From the NCBI GenBank assembly GCA_965248605.1, contig CBDFJV010000007.1, forward strand, positions 2,666,001 through 2,730,000: a stretch of DNA of 64,000 nucleotides, written 5' to 3'. The DNA comes from CAUZJF01 sp965248605. Its GTDB lineage: Bacteria > Chloroflexota > Dehalococcoidia > Lucifugimonadales > CAUZJF01. Positions 52,362 through 61,216 of this stretch are shown piece after piece. Below the pieces are notes generated by a model. That model ran no database searches. It saw only the letters and a list, made by a program, of their open reading frames with translations, and had not been told where the DNA came from. The translations under genes and the position numbers were made by a program. Numbering within the stretch: position 1 is the first letter of the stretch; every line of letters begins with the position of its first letter.

Positions 52362-53438
52362 ATGTACGTTGTGAGCGACTATTCACGTGCCAGTAGGCGC
52401 CTCACGCTGATGTTCGTCGGTGTGGTCAGCATGGCGACAATGCTTACGGCCTGCTCGACCAACGACGGAGTTGCCGCTGAAGAGACTGTCGACGTGGCGG
52501 CGTCCGCGGGCTCGCTGGTTGTCTATTCAGGCCGAAGCGAGTCGTTAGTAGGGCCGATCATCGAGCAGTTCGCCGACGCGACGGGCATCGACGTTTCGGT
52601 CAAGTACGGCGAGACAGCAGCCATTGCTGCAACTCTTCTGGAGGAAGGTAGCAATTCTCCAGCTGACGTGTTCTTTGCGCAAGACCCGGGCGGCCTCGGG
52701 GCCGTCGCCAAGGCCGGAATGCTGAGTACCCTGCCCGACGAGATTGTGGGCCTCGTACCTGAATGGGCCCGTTCGGCTCGAAAAGAGTGGGTCGGCGTCT
52801 CAGGCCGCGCCAGGACCGTCGTCTACAACACGAACGCGCTCTCCGAGGATGACCTGCCGGACTCTATTTTCGAGTTGACCGACCCCAGGTGGAAGAACAG
52901 AATCGGCTGGGCGCCGACCAACGCTTCCTTCCAGGCCATGGTCACCGCGATGAGGGCGGTTTGGGGTGAGGAAAGGACCAGGCAGTGGCTGCAGGGAATC
53001 CAGGCAAATAAACCCAAGGTCTACCCCAAGAACACTCCCCAGGTCGCCGCCGCCGCCGCGGGCGAGATCGACGTTGGGCTAGTGAACCATTACTATCTGC
53101 ACCGCTTTTTGCAAGAGGAAGGCGACGACTTCGCCGCGAGAAATTACCATCCTCGGGACGGCGGTCCTGGGAGCCTGATCATAGTTGCAGGGGCTGGCGT
53201 ACTCGAGACGGCGGAAAATGGTGACAACGCCGAGAAGCTCCTGAGGTTCATGTTATCGACGGTCGGCCAGCAGTACTTCGCGGGTCAGACATTCGAATAC
53301 CCACTGGTCGACGGCGTCAAGACCCACCGCCTCCTCAAGCCGCTCGAAGATATCAAGAAACCTGACGTCGATATGGCGTCGCTTGCCGATCTCAAGGGCA
53401 CACAAACACTCCTCAGGGACCTGGGCATCCTTCAGTAG
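52362..53438 (+). CDS. fbpA: Ferric-iron ABC transporter, substrate-binding lipoprotein
   Basis: 358 residues from ATG 52362. The signal ends in a lipobox (MLTAC) near residue 31. The mature protein begins with the family pattern SLVVYSGRSESLVGPIIEQF; GRARTVVYNTNAL and GWAPTNASFQAMVTAMRAVW follow. The paired Tyr244-Tyr245 in GLVNHYYLHRF are the usual Fe(III) ligands of FbpA-type proteins. It is the first gene of a three-gene iron-import operon facing a DtxR-family regulator. Confidence 0.92.
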   Translation: MYVVSDYSRASRRLTLMFVGVVSMATMLTACSTNDGVAAEETVDVAASAGSLVVYSGRSESLVGPIIEQFADATGIDVSVKYGETAAIAATLLEEGSNSPADVFFAQDPGGLGAVAKAGMLSTLPDEIVGLVPEWARSARKEWVGVSGRARTVVYNTNALSEDDLPDSIFELTDPRWKNRIGWAPTNASFQAMVTAMRAVWGEERTRQWLQGIQANKPKVYPKNTPQVAAAAAGEIDVGLVNHYYLHRFLQEEGDDFAARNYHPRDGGPGSLIIVAGAGVLETAENGDNAEKLLRFMLSTVGQQYFAGQTFEYPLVDGVKTHRLLKPLEDIKKPDVDMASLADLKGTQTLLRDLGILQ

Positions 53439-53470
53439 GAACTTGGAAAAACGTAAAACGTGAGCAGTAA

Positions 53471-55126
53471 ATGAACCCGTCGTTACCGATAGGGGCTGGA
53501 GGCGAGGTTGGTCTCTCCTCCAGCCCCTATAGACGCCTAGCTTCGCCGCCCTTAATCGTGCTGGTCCCGGCGGTCCTCGTCGGGCTGGCGATGCTTTTGC
53601 CGCTGGCCTATCTTGTCATCCGAAGTGCGGGCGCTAGTGGTGAGACTTGGGAACTCCTCTTTCGTTGGCGTACGGCATCGACGGTAGGCCGTACCGCCCT
53701 GCTGGTGCTGACGGTTACGGCAAGCTCCGTGGCGATCGCCCTGCCGCTGGCGTGGTTGACGGTCCGAACAGACCTGCCGCTCAGACGGATGTGGTCGGTG
53801 GTGACGGTACTGCCGCTGGTGATTCCCAGCTTCGTAGGTGCTTTCCTCTTCGTCTCCGCTCTGGGGCCAAAGGGGCTATTGCAGCAACTGCTTGCCGAAC
53901 CTTTCGGTGTAGACCGGCTCCCGGAGATCTACGGACTGCCCGGAGCTACACTGACGTTGTCGCTTCTGAGCTATCCATATGTGCTTCTCACCGTGCGCGG
54001 CGCGTTGCGGAACCTGGACCCGGCCGCGGAGGAGTCATCGCGCAGCCTTGGGCACGGTGCGTGGAGCACGCTGCTCCGCGTGACGGTGCCTCAGCTTCGA
54101 CCAGCGATAGGGGCGGGCAGCGTCCTTGTCAGCCTCTACACACTGAGCGATTTCGGGGCCGTTTCGCTGATGAGGTACCCGACGTTCACCTGGGTCATAT
54201 TCCAGCAGTACGAGTCGGCTTTCGATCGCGCGATCGCGGCGGTGTTCTCGCTGATCCTGGTCGCGATGGCCGTGGTAATCCTCGTAATGGAAGGGTATAC
54301 GCGGGGTCGCCTGAGGTACTATCGCACGGGAGCGGGGGTTCCCCGTCCTTCGCGAGTCGCCCAACTCGGACGCTGGAAGTGGCCTGCCCTGTTGCTGTGC
54401 GCGGTGGTTGCATCGCTAGCCCTTGGACTTCCGATCGTAGTCCTTGCCTATTGGCTGATTCGAGGCGTTTTGTCGGGGGAACCACTGCTGCTGTTGTGGA
54501 GCGCGACCTGGAACTCCCTGTTCGTTTCCGGTCTGGCTGCGTTGGCGGCCGCCTTCTTCTCGATACCCATAGCGGTGCTTGTCGTACGGTACTCCGGCAA
54601 GCTGAGCCGGGTGTTGGAGCGAGTCAGTTTTACCGGGTATGCGTTGCCGGGAGTCGTCGTCGCCTTGGCGCTTGTTTTCTTCGGCGCCAACTACGCGCCG
54701 TTCGTGTACCAGACCGTCTGGCTGCTAGTCTTCGCTTACGTCGTTCTCTTCTTCCCCGCGGCGCTGGGCGCGACCCGCGCCTCTCTTCTGCAGCTCAGCC
54801 CGAGGCTGGAGGAGGCGGCTCGAGGGCTCGGACGGAGTTCGACTCAGGTGATGCGGCAGATAACGGCGCCTCTGGTCGGTCCCGGCCTGTTCATGGGCGC
54901 GGCACTCGTCTTTCTGATAACGATGAAAGAGCTGCCAGCGACTCTGATTCTAGGCCCGCTCGGCTTCAAGACGCTGGCGACGGCAGTCTGGTCGGCATCG
55001 TCGGAGGCCTTCTTCGCCCAGGCTGCAGCGCCAGCTCTGATGTTGATCCTGATGTCGTCGGTCCCAATGGCGTTCCTGATAATGCGCGAGCGCCAGTCGA
55101 CACCCGTCGACGAGTGGAGACCCTAG
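53471..55126 (+). CDS. fbpB: Ferric-iron ABC transporter, double permease
   Basis: 551 residues with two fused permease halves. Each half has the BPD_transp EAA loop: AAEESSRSLGHGAWSTLLRV in the first and LEEAARGLGRSSTQVMRQIT in the second. About twelve membrane helices are seen (VLVPAVLVGLAMLLPLAYLV; VVTVLPLVIPSFVGAFLFVS). This fused form is typical of FbpB/SfuB. The stop overlaps the start of the ATPase by one base. Confidence 0.92.
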   Translation: MNPSLPIGAGGEVGLSSSPYRRLASPPLIVLVPAVLVGLAMLLPLAYLVIRSAGASGETWELLFRWRTASTVGRTALLVLTVTASSVAIALPLAWLTVRTDLPLRRMWSVVTVLPLVIPSFVGAFLFVSALGPKGLLQQLLAEPFGVDRLPEIYGLPGATLTLSLLSYPYVLLTVRGALRNLDPAAEESSRSLGHGAWSTLLRVTVPQLRPAIGAGSVLVSLYTLSDFGAVSLMRYPTFTWVIFQQYESAFDRAIAAVFSLILVAMAVVILVMEGYTRGRLRYYRTGAGVPRPSRVAQLGRWKWPALLLCAVVASLALGLPIVVLAYWLIRGVLSGEPLLLLWSATWNSLFVSGLAALAAAFFSIPIAVLVVRYSGKLSRVLERVSFTGYALPGVVVALALVFFGANYAPFVYQTVWLLVFAYVVLFFPAALGATRASLLQLSPRLEEAARGLGRSSTQVMRQITAPLVGPGLFMGAALVFLITMKELPATLILGPLGFKTLATAVWSASSEAFFAQAAAPALMLILMSSVPMAFLIMRERQSTPVDEWRP

Positions 55127-56187
55127 TGACGGACGGCCCGATCGTCGAATGCTCGAATCTGGTGAAGCTCTACGGCGAGCAGGCGGTCGTCGATGACCTG
55201 AGTCTCGCGTTATACCCTGGTGAGATATTGTCGATCCTGGGTCCAAGCGGGTCTGGAAAGACGACGACGCTACGGCTGATCGCGGGGCTGGAGGCTCCGG
55301 AGGCCGGGGAGATCAGCATTCAAGGGCGGCTGGTGTCGGGCCCCTCGACGCATGTTCCGCCTGATCGCAGGAACGTCGGTATGGTCTTCCAGGAATACGC
55401 GCTCTTTCCTCACAAGACCGTCGCTCAGAACATCTCCTTTGGGCTTCAGCGACAGTCTAGCCAGGAACGGGAACAACGCCTGCAAGACGTGGTAGAGCTG
55501 GTCAGACTCTCGGGACTTGAGGACCGGTATCCACATGAGCTATCAGGAGGACAACAGCAGAGGGTGGCCCTCGCCCGTACGGTGGCCCCGGAACCCGTCA
55601 CGGTCCTGCTCGACGAGCCGTTCAGCAACCTCGACGCGAACATGCGGCGGGAGATGCGTCAAGAAGTCGAAGCGATCCTCAGGCAGCATGACATCGCGAC
55701 GGTGTTCGTCACCCACGACCGGGAGGAGGCCTTCGCAATGGCGGACCGGGTCGGAGTTATGAACAACGGACACCTGGAGCAAATTGACACGCCCGAGATG
55801 GTATACCGTTCGCCCTCCAGCCGTTTCGTCGCCGAACTGACCGGTCTGTGCGATTTTCTCGACGGAGAGGTGCGGGACAATCTGGTCGTCACCGAACTCG
55901 GAAAGCTCTCATACGTGGGCACCAACGGTGCACTTCCCGACCGATCGAAAGTGGACGTGCTGGTACACCCCGATGACTTTCAGTTGACGTCGCACGCAGA
56001 AGGCACTTCGGTCATCGTATCGAGGGAGTTTCGTGGAGACGAAACGATACTGGTCGTGCGGACGCCGTCCGGGGCGACCTTGAGATGCCGGCAACCCTCC
56101 AGTTCGACGTTAGCGCCTGGGTCGAAGGCTATCTTGCTACCGAAAACCGCTGACGCGTTCCTAGCGTTTCAGAAGTATGGTGATTGA
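55126..56187 (+). CDS. fbpC: Ferric-iron ABC transporter, ATP-binding protein
   Basis: 353 residues from GTG 55126. Walker A GPSGSGKTTTLRL, Q-loop VFQEYALFPH, signature LSGGQQQRVALAR, Walker B VLLDEPFSNLD and the His switch VFVTHDREEA are complete. The C-terminal 110 residues form a TOBE-like regulatory domain (VHPDDFQLTSHAEGTSVIVS). An open frame continues upstream to 53647 but is a shadow of the permease gene. Confidence 0.93.
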   Translation: MTDGPIVECSNLVKLYGEQAVVDDLSLALYPGEILSILGPSGSGKTTTLRLIAGLEAPEAGEISIQGRLVSGPSTHVPPDRRNVGMVFQEYALFPHKTVAQNISFGLQRQSSQEREQRLQDVVELVRLSGLEDRYPHELSGGQQQRVALARTVAPEPVTVLLDEPFSNLDANMRREMRQEVEAILRQHDIATVFVTHDREEAFAMADRVGVMNNGHLEQIDTPEMVYRSPSSRFVAELTGLCDFLDGEVRDNLVVTELGKLSYVGTNGALPDRSKVDVLVHPDDFQLTSHAEGTSVIVSREFRGDETILVVRTPSGATLRCRQPSSSTLAPGSKAILLPKTADAFLAFQKYGD

Positions 56188-56368
56188 GTTACCGGGACGC
56201 GCCAACTCGGGCGGGTATCGTACCTCCCACGACCATAGACCTCGGTGTGTACGAGCGTAGGCGCCAGGATGATCTAGAGGACAATGCTGTCGAACGGCCC
56301 GGCGAGATTGACCCTCAACTTTGCGACATGCTAGGATTCGCGCCATCGCTGCACCTGGAGGTGCCTTT

Positions 56369-57718
56369 ATGTGGACGATTCATGAATCGGTACGAATACT
56401 GGCCCTGCGAAGGCACGCACGTATGTCACTTGCGAGCTTAGCTGTCGGGATTGCGGCGGTGCTGCTTGTTTCCTGTGGCAGCTCCGAGGAGACCGACGAC
56501 ACGCCGGAGCCGGCATCATCGCAAGGGACTGAAGCGGCGGCGGCGGACGATCAGGGCACAGTCCAGGAGCCTTTGCTACCAGAAGGTACCGTAAGCGTCC
56601 AGGGCATATCGGTCTACGCTGGCACTGGCGGGCCGGGATTCGGTGGAGACGGCGGGGTGGCCGCGGCCGCCGAGATGTACGCTCCGACCGGCCTGGCGCT
56701 CGACGGGGACGGCAACTTGTACGTTTCGACCGACAACCGTATACGCAAAATCGATGCCAGGACCGGCATAATCACCACGATAGCGGGCGCAGGCGGTACC
56801 GGCTACGCAGGGGACGGCAAGGCAGCTATCGAGGCCAAATTCAAAGCTGTCGAAGGCCTCGCAATCGACTCGGCGGGTAACATCTATGCTGCGGACCGAA
56901 GCAATGGACGGATACGCAAGATAGATGCTGCCACCGGAATAATCACGACTGTGGCCGGCGGAGGTATCCCAAAGCGCGTCGGAGGAGTTCTCGATCCGGG
57001 CGACGGCGCGGCCGCTACGGACGCGTGGTTCAAGGAACCTACGGACGTAGCTTTGGACGGCCAAGGCAACTTCTACTTCCTTGCTGACAACAAGGTTCGT
57101 ATGGTCGACACAGCCGGTATCATCTCGACCGTAGGTGGGACGGGGAAGAAGGGGTCCGAAGGCGACGGCGGCCCGGCGCTCGAAGCGACAATGGCCGACC
57201 CCACTGGCATCGCAGTGGACCCGGAAGCCAAGTTCGTCTACATCGCCGATACGGCGAACCATCGCGTCCGGCGAATAGATCTCGGCACGGGCATTATGAC
57301 CACCATCGCCGGCAAAGGCACCGTGTCGCTAGGCACGACACTCGACCCCCTAGAGGCGGCGGCCGGCGCCCGGGAAGGCGGGGGTGGCGCCGGATTCTCA
57401 GGCGACGGCGGCCCAGCCACCGATGCCTTGCTCGCCCAACCGATAGGCCTCGTCATCGGCCAGGATGGCAACCTCTACATCGCGGACCATGGCAACGACC
57501 GTATCAGAAAGATAGACCTCGCGACGGGCATCATCACGTCCGTGGTAGATGGCGGGGCTATACTGGGCGAGAAAATGGAAGCCGGTTTCATCGGCAGCGG
57601 AGACCTCAAGATTGAATTCACCCACTTTGCTCCTCCCAGGGACATTGTGATCGGCCCAACGGGCGACATATACATAACCGACGTCGAGCAGAACAAGATC
57701 GTAAGATACGCGCCTTAA
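56369..57718 (+). CDS. NHL-repeat lipoprotein, paralogue of the 47-48 kb gene
   Basis: 449 residues from ATG 56369, chosen because CTGGAGGTG lies just before it. The signal helix (LASLAVGIAAVLLVSC) ends with a lipobox Cys. An acidic linker precedes NHL blades: FGGDGGVAAAAEMYAPTGLA, NLYVSTDNRIRKIDARTGII, ITTVAGGGIPKRVGGVLDPG, and NLYIADHGNDRIRKIDLATG. Blade order and spacing match the other lipoprotein. It follows the iron operon by about 180 bases; no link to iron is evident. The C-terminus is convergent with a DUF5655 remnant. Confidence 0.88.
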   Translation: MWTIHESVRILALRRHARMSLASLAVGIAAVLLVSCGSSEETDDTPEPASSQGTEAAAADDQGTVQEPLLPEGTVSVQGISVYAGTGGPGFGGDGGVAAAAEMYAPTGLALDGDGNLYVSTDNRIRKIDARTGIITTIAGAGGTGYAGDGKAAIEAKFKAVEGLAIDSAGNIYAADRSNGRIRKIDAATGIITTVAGGGIPKRVGGVLDPGDGAAATDAWFKEPTDVALDGQGNFYFLADNKVRMVDTAGIISTVGGTGKKGSEGDGGPALEATMADPTGIAVDPEAKFVYIADTANHRVRRIDLGTGIMTTIAGKGTVSLGTTLDPLEAAAGAREGGGGAGFSGDGGPATDALLAQPIGLVIGQDGNLYIADHGNDRIRKIDLATGIITSVVDGGAILGEKMEAGFIGSGDLKIEFTHFAPPRDIVIGPTGDIYITDVEQNKIVRYAP

Positions 57719-57888
57719 CCGGCGGGCAGCGCTACCTCTTTGGAGTTGGTGCTGCTTGCTCTTACAAAGGACTTGAACAACTCGCGCGCACCGGCACCTT
57801 TGCCCTCCAGGAACTTTTCGACCGAGTAGTCTCCGCAAGCGTGGTCGATGTTCCGCGTGACGAGCCTAGCCCCGCACTTCGGGCAGGC
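57715..57888 (-). pseudogene. DUF5655-like zinc-ribbon remnant
   Basis: A 57-codon frame with no start codon reads ACPKCGARLVTRNIDHACGD, then YSVEKFLEGKGAGARELFKS. CPKCG and the HxC pair form a zinc-ribbon-like start, and YSVEKFL is typical of DUF5655/DUF1801-like proteins, but the frame is closed by TGA just before the Cys and ends after FKSFVRASS with unrelated residues. Both ends of the original gene are gone. Its stop overlaps the stop of the NHL gene. Confidence 0.5.
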
Positions 57889-57953
57889 TCAAAGGGGCGG
57901 CTTCGGCCTCACGTCAGGTCCGCCGACAGCCTCCGGCCGGTCTTGGCCCAACC

Positions 57954-59045
57954 CTATAGTCCCGGGTTTTGAGGCCTGTATCCGGTGTCCTGCGCGATCT
58001 TGGCGCGGACGGTGTGGTGCACGGATTCCTCGCCATGTTCGAGCTGCTCTACAGGGCGCAGGTGATGATCGTCCTTTCGGACGCGGACCATGACCAGGAA
58101 GCGCATGAACTTGGCGTACAACCCGCGAAACATGTCGCCGTGAGAGTCGGACGGTCGCGTTGTCAGGTAGTCGTCCGTCGTCTCCGGCAGGTCCAATCGG
58201 AATTCCAGCCCGTCCCCGCCGAGTTGCGCCTTCTCCATCATCCACCGAAGCGAAATCTCACCGAAGGCCCGCTTGCTCGATCCTCCGACGTCGCTGTGGG
58301 CGCCGACGAACCACACCTGCTCCATGGTCTGGCCGTCCTTCTTAGGCCCCTTCCAGAGGGTCGGCTCGTAGTCCTCCCTGTACTCGTCGACCGCGAGGGC
58401 ATGGTAGGAGTGCTCCACGATGCCGCTCAATCTGGTGTCGTGGAACGCATAGCGATCGTCATTGATCATGCCTTGAACGCCGAAGGGAATGCCGAGGGAA
58501 CCTACCGTGTCCCACACGCCGACGAACTTGATCGGAACGAGTCCCCATGTGTACTGATCGCGGAAGGCGATAGCGGCGTCGGCGTCGGGCCCGTCGTCGC
58601 GTGTGCGGTATAGCTCGTACCCCTGTTCGATCACAGGATTGTCGTCGGCGTCTTCGCTGGGAGCATGCTCCTTCTTGACGAGACCAACGTTCCGGATGAG
58701 TCCGGCGAGACTGCGTGAGGAGTAGGCACCGCGACTGAAACCGAAGATGTAGATCTCGTCGCCGTCCTCGTATTGGTCGACCAGGAATTTGTACCCCTGG
58801 CGAATGTTGCGAGACAGGCCTAGACCGAATACGCCGCCTCTAACTCGTTCGGTCCAGGGGGTGCCCACCCCTGCGTCATACCACTTCAACGTACTCGTGT
58901 TCGGACTGCGCTCGGTCGGCGATTCGTCGACGTTCGACAGGTCCTCTCCCAGGACTGCTCGGTACAGCTCGATAACGTTGGTCGGGTTACGCTGATCAGG
59001 GCGGTTCCAGGTCCCGTCGAAGAAGGTTACCAGTCGTTTAGTCAT
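57954..59045 (-). CDS. DUF2235 alpha/beta hydrolase (Tle1-like lipase fold)
   Basis: 363 residues. KRLVTFFDGTWNRPDQRNPT is the DUF2235 opening. GFSRGAYSSRSLAG carries the nucleophile Ser104 in the GxSxG elbow; GVWDTVGSLGIPFGV supplies the catalytic Asp region, and WFVGAHSDVGG the His. Members include phospholipase effectors of type VI secretion, but stand-alone DUF2235 proteins also occur widely. No secretion gene or immunity gene is adjacent. No signal peptide. The ATG at 59045 has GGAGAGG upstream. Confidence 0.88.
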   Translation of the reverse strand: MTKRLVTFFDGTWNRPDQRNPTNVIELYRAVLGEDLSNVDESPTERSPNTSTLKWYDAGVGTPWTERVRGGVFGLGLSRNIRQGYKFLVDQYEDGDEIYIFGFSRGAYSSRSLAGLIRNVGLVKKEHAPSEDADDNPVIEQGYELYRTRDDGPDADAAIAFRDQYTWGLVPIKFVGVWDTVGSLGIPFGVQGMINDDRYAFHDTRLSGIVEHSYHALAVDEYREDYEPTLWKGPKKDGQTMEQVWFVGAHSDVGGSSKRAFGEISLRWMMEKAQLGGDGLEFRLDLPETTDDYLTTRPSDSHGDMFRGLYAKFMRFLVMVRVRKDDHHLRPVEQLEHGEESVHHTVRAKIAQDTGYRPQNPGL

Positions 59046-59286
59046 AGTCGCCTCTCCACTCCCAAGTCATGGGGCGGAGTATAGCAACCATCGCGTACTC
59101 GCGTGGTGAGCAGGGGGTTTTTGTTTACGATGTCAGATCAGTGGCTAGGGAGGTGCGTGTTGCCGACGTCTAGATAGTCTGACGCTCAACACAAGTGTCC
59201 CACTCCAGTGTCAAGACAGCGTGAAGATTGCCGATGTTTCTGTGAGCGATGCATGAAGAACCCAGGGCCTTCGAAACCATCGGGAA

Positions 59287-59333
59287 TTAGGTAGTTGGGC
59301 GGGTCGCTTAGTGATTTCTTGTCAACCACCTAA
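59287..59333. repeat. Inverted repeat in the 59046-59408 gap
   Basis: TTAGGTAGTTG (59287-59297) and CAACCACCTAA (59323-59333) pair at 10 of 11 positions. It could be an operator or a hairpin ahead of the aldolase gene. Nothing else is seen in this gap of about 360 bases. Confidence 0.45.
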
Positions 59334-59408
59334 CTCACATCAGGCCATCGAGATACTTGATTCGACCGATTCGCCGATGGCGGCTATCCTGCAGGGCGGA
59401 GGTGCGAG

Positions 59409-60296
59409 TTGGTCAAAATGAACATGCACGGTCTTTATCCCATCCTGGCGATGCCCTTCGACGACGACGGGTCCATAGACACTGAGGACCTCGCGCGCGA
59501 GGTCGAGTTCGCGATCGAAGCCGGGGTTGACGGCGTCGGCCTGGCGCTGGGGAGCGAGATCCTCAAGCTGACTGATGCCGAGCGCGACCTGGCGACCAGG
59601 ACGGTCGTAGACAAGGTGGCGGGTCGCGTGCCGGTCGTGGTCAACACCGGCGCGCAGGGCAACGATCTTGCAGTTTTCTACAGCCGGCGCGCCCAGGACC
59701 TCGGGGCAGACGCGGTCATGGGGGCTCCTCCGTCGGGAATCTCCGGTCATCCGCGAGTGGTCAAGGACTACTTCGGGCAGATCTCGGACGCCATCGACGT
59801 GCCAATCTTCATGCAAGACATCGAGACCGCCCCTGTATCGCCGATGTTGGCGGGACAGATCGCCCAAGAGACCGAAAACGCCCGCTACGCCAAGATGGAG
59901 ACGGCGCCGACGCCCTCCCGCATAGGCGAAGCAGTCGCGAACGCGGGCGAGGCGTTGGTGGTCTTCGGAGGCTACGGCGGCTACTACCTGCTCGACGAAC
60001 TACAGCGGGGCTCCGTAGGGACGATGCCCCACTGCGCGATTCCGGACGGCTTCCGCAGCGTCGTCGACCTCTTCGAGCAGGGCAGGGTCGACGAGGCAGA
60101 GGACGAGTTCAACCGCTACGGCCCGGTCTTCAGGCTCATCGGGTCGGACCTTTCATCCTTCGCGGTGGTCAAGGAGATTCTGGTTGCCAGGGGTGTGTTC
60201 AAGACGGCCAACGTACGCCAGCCGTCGTTGCTACTAGACGAAGTGACCCGAGCCGAGATCAGGCGAGTGGTCGACAGGCTCGGCCTGACGAGTTAG
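59409..60296 (+). CDS. Dihydrodipicolinate synthase/N-acetylneuraminate lyase family aldolase
   Basis: 295 residues, a TIM-barrel class I aldolase. Family text: LYPILAMPFDDDGSIDTEDL, VEFAIEAGVDGVGLALGSEI, VPVVVNTGAQGNDLAVFYSR, and RYAKMETAPTPSRI, where Lys162 is the expected Schiff-base residue. The GAQGNDL motif replaces the usual GTN/GSNST, so it is probably not true DapA but a sugar-acid lyase or dehydratase. TTG 59409 is well placed after GGAGGTG; ATG 59418 is an alternative. No neighbouring sugar-acid genes reveal the substrate. Confidence 0.87.
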   Translation: MVKMNMHGLYPILAMPFDDDGSIDTEDLAREVEFAIEAGVDGVGLALGSEILKLTDAERDLATRTVVDKVAGRVPVVVNTGAQGNDLAVFYSRRAQDLGADAVMGAPPSGISGHPRVVKDYFGQISDAIDVPIFMQDIETAPVSPMLAGQIAQETENARYAKMETAPTPSRIGEAVANAGEALVVFGGYGGYYLLDELQRGSVGTMPHCAIPDGFRSVVDLFEQGRVDEAEDEFNRYGPVFRLIGSDLSSFAVVKEILVARGVFKTANVRQPSLLLDEVTRAEIRRVVDRLGLTS

Positions 60297-60303
60297 GTCA
60301 CTT

Positions 60304-60418
60304 GTCATTCTGATGAGCGGAGCGAAGAAGAATCTAAAGACGCTGCACTCGATCGTGGTCCTGGTCGCTCGGCGGGTCACTTAGATTCCTCGCTGCGCTC
60401 GGAATGACCCTGGATCTA
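60304..60418. repeat. REP-like inverted repeat
   Basis: GTCATTCTGATGAGCGGAGC and its imperfect complement ending GGAATGAC bracket about 50 bases. The GTCATTC-GAAGAATCT pattern is a common dispersed repeat in bacterial genomes. It lies between convergent genes and may serve as a terminator for both. Confidence 0.6.
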
Positions 60419-60439
60419 CAGTCCGTTGGCTACCTCGAC

Positions 60440-61051
60440 CTACGACGGTTCGAATCGGCAGCTTCCGGTATACGCGATGGTCCGTCCAAAGAGTGGGTGG
60501 CGCATCTCGAAGTCTACGCTGAAGCCGGTCTCAGACTCTCCGGTTTCTGTAGTCCGGCCGCCTCCGAAAGGGGATAGCCACGTCGGGAACCTAAGAATCA
60601 GGCCAAAGACGGGCAGCCTGACGACGTACTTGTGCATCTCGTAGACGAGACTTCCTTCGGCGTCGACGCTCAAGTCAGCCTCGACCCCGATGCCGTACCG
60701 GCTGAACTCGATGATTCTATGCTCTCCCGAGCAGACCATGTGGGATTCGAATGTGACAGTCTTGCGGAAAGAGTCGTTGCCGAAGAACGTCCTCACCCAA
60801 TGCATCGCGCCCGAGTCGTCGACGCGGTTTCGCAGACTGATTTCGACGTTCTTGCCGCTGTAGGGGACGGGAGCGTACAGTAGTTTATATGAGGCGAGCG
60901 CGAGCGGCTTGATGGCGTCCCTGACGTAGACGGAGTCCATCGTGCCGGCAATGTCGATGGCCCGCTCGGAATAGTGTCGACGAACCACCGGGTGGAGGTT
61001 GTCGAAATCCGCCCCCAACGCCCGCTGGATAGCCGCAGCGTTCTCAACCAC
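60440..61051 (-). CDS. DUF4166 family protein
   Basis: 203 residues. The start of the family is seen as ALGADFDNLHPVVRRHYSER, with AGTMDSVY and later NVEISLRNRVDDSGAMHWVR and TFFGNDSFRKTVTF. DUF4166 is often fused to sugar-epimerase-like or acyl-transfer proteins; its function is not established. The GTG at 61051 is the longest start, with GAAGG almost touching it, so the start is uncertain. No signal peptide or membrane segment. Confidence 0.75.
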   Translation of the reverse strand: MVENAAAIQRALGADFDNLHPVVRRHYSERAIDIAGTMDSVYVRDAIKPLALASYKLLYAPVPYSGKNVEISLRNRVDDSGAMHWVRTFFGNDSFRKTVTFESHMVCSGEHRIIEFSRYGIGVEADLSVDAEGSLVYEMHKYVVRLPVFGLILRFPTWLSPFGGGRTTETGESETGFSVDFEMRHPLFGRTIAYTGSCRFEPS

Positions 61052-61216
61052 CTTCGGTCTGTCCGCGCATCAGTAGGTTCCCTGTCGGCAGAAGGTATGA
61101 TCGAGCGTCCAACGATTTGCCTAGCGGCTAGCGATACTCCTGCCGATTACTAGCCGACGTTTTGGGCATAGAATACCTCCGAGCGAACAAAAAGGCACCT
61201 GGAAGGAGCGGACCAG

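Noticed and set aside
53647..55125. Upstream extension of the fbpC frame
   Set aside because: It is a shadow of the permease gene; GTG 55126 overlapping the permease stop is the natural start.
57954..59045. Type VI secretion effector cassette
   Set aside because: The DUF2235 gene has no VgrG, PAAR or immunity gene next to it.
60440..60460. tRNA-like GGTTCGAATC text
   Set aside because: No acceptor or anticodon arms can be drawn around it, and it lies in the 3' end of the DUF4166 gene.
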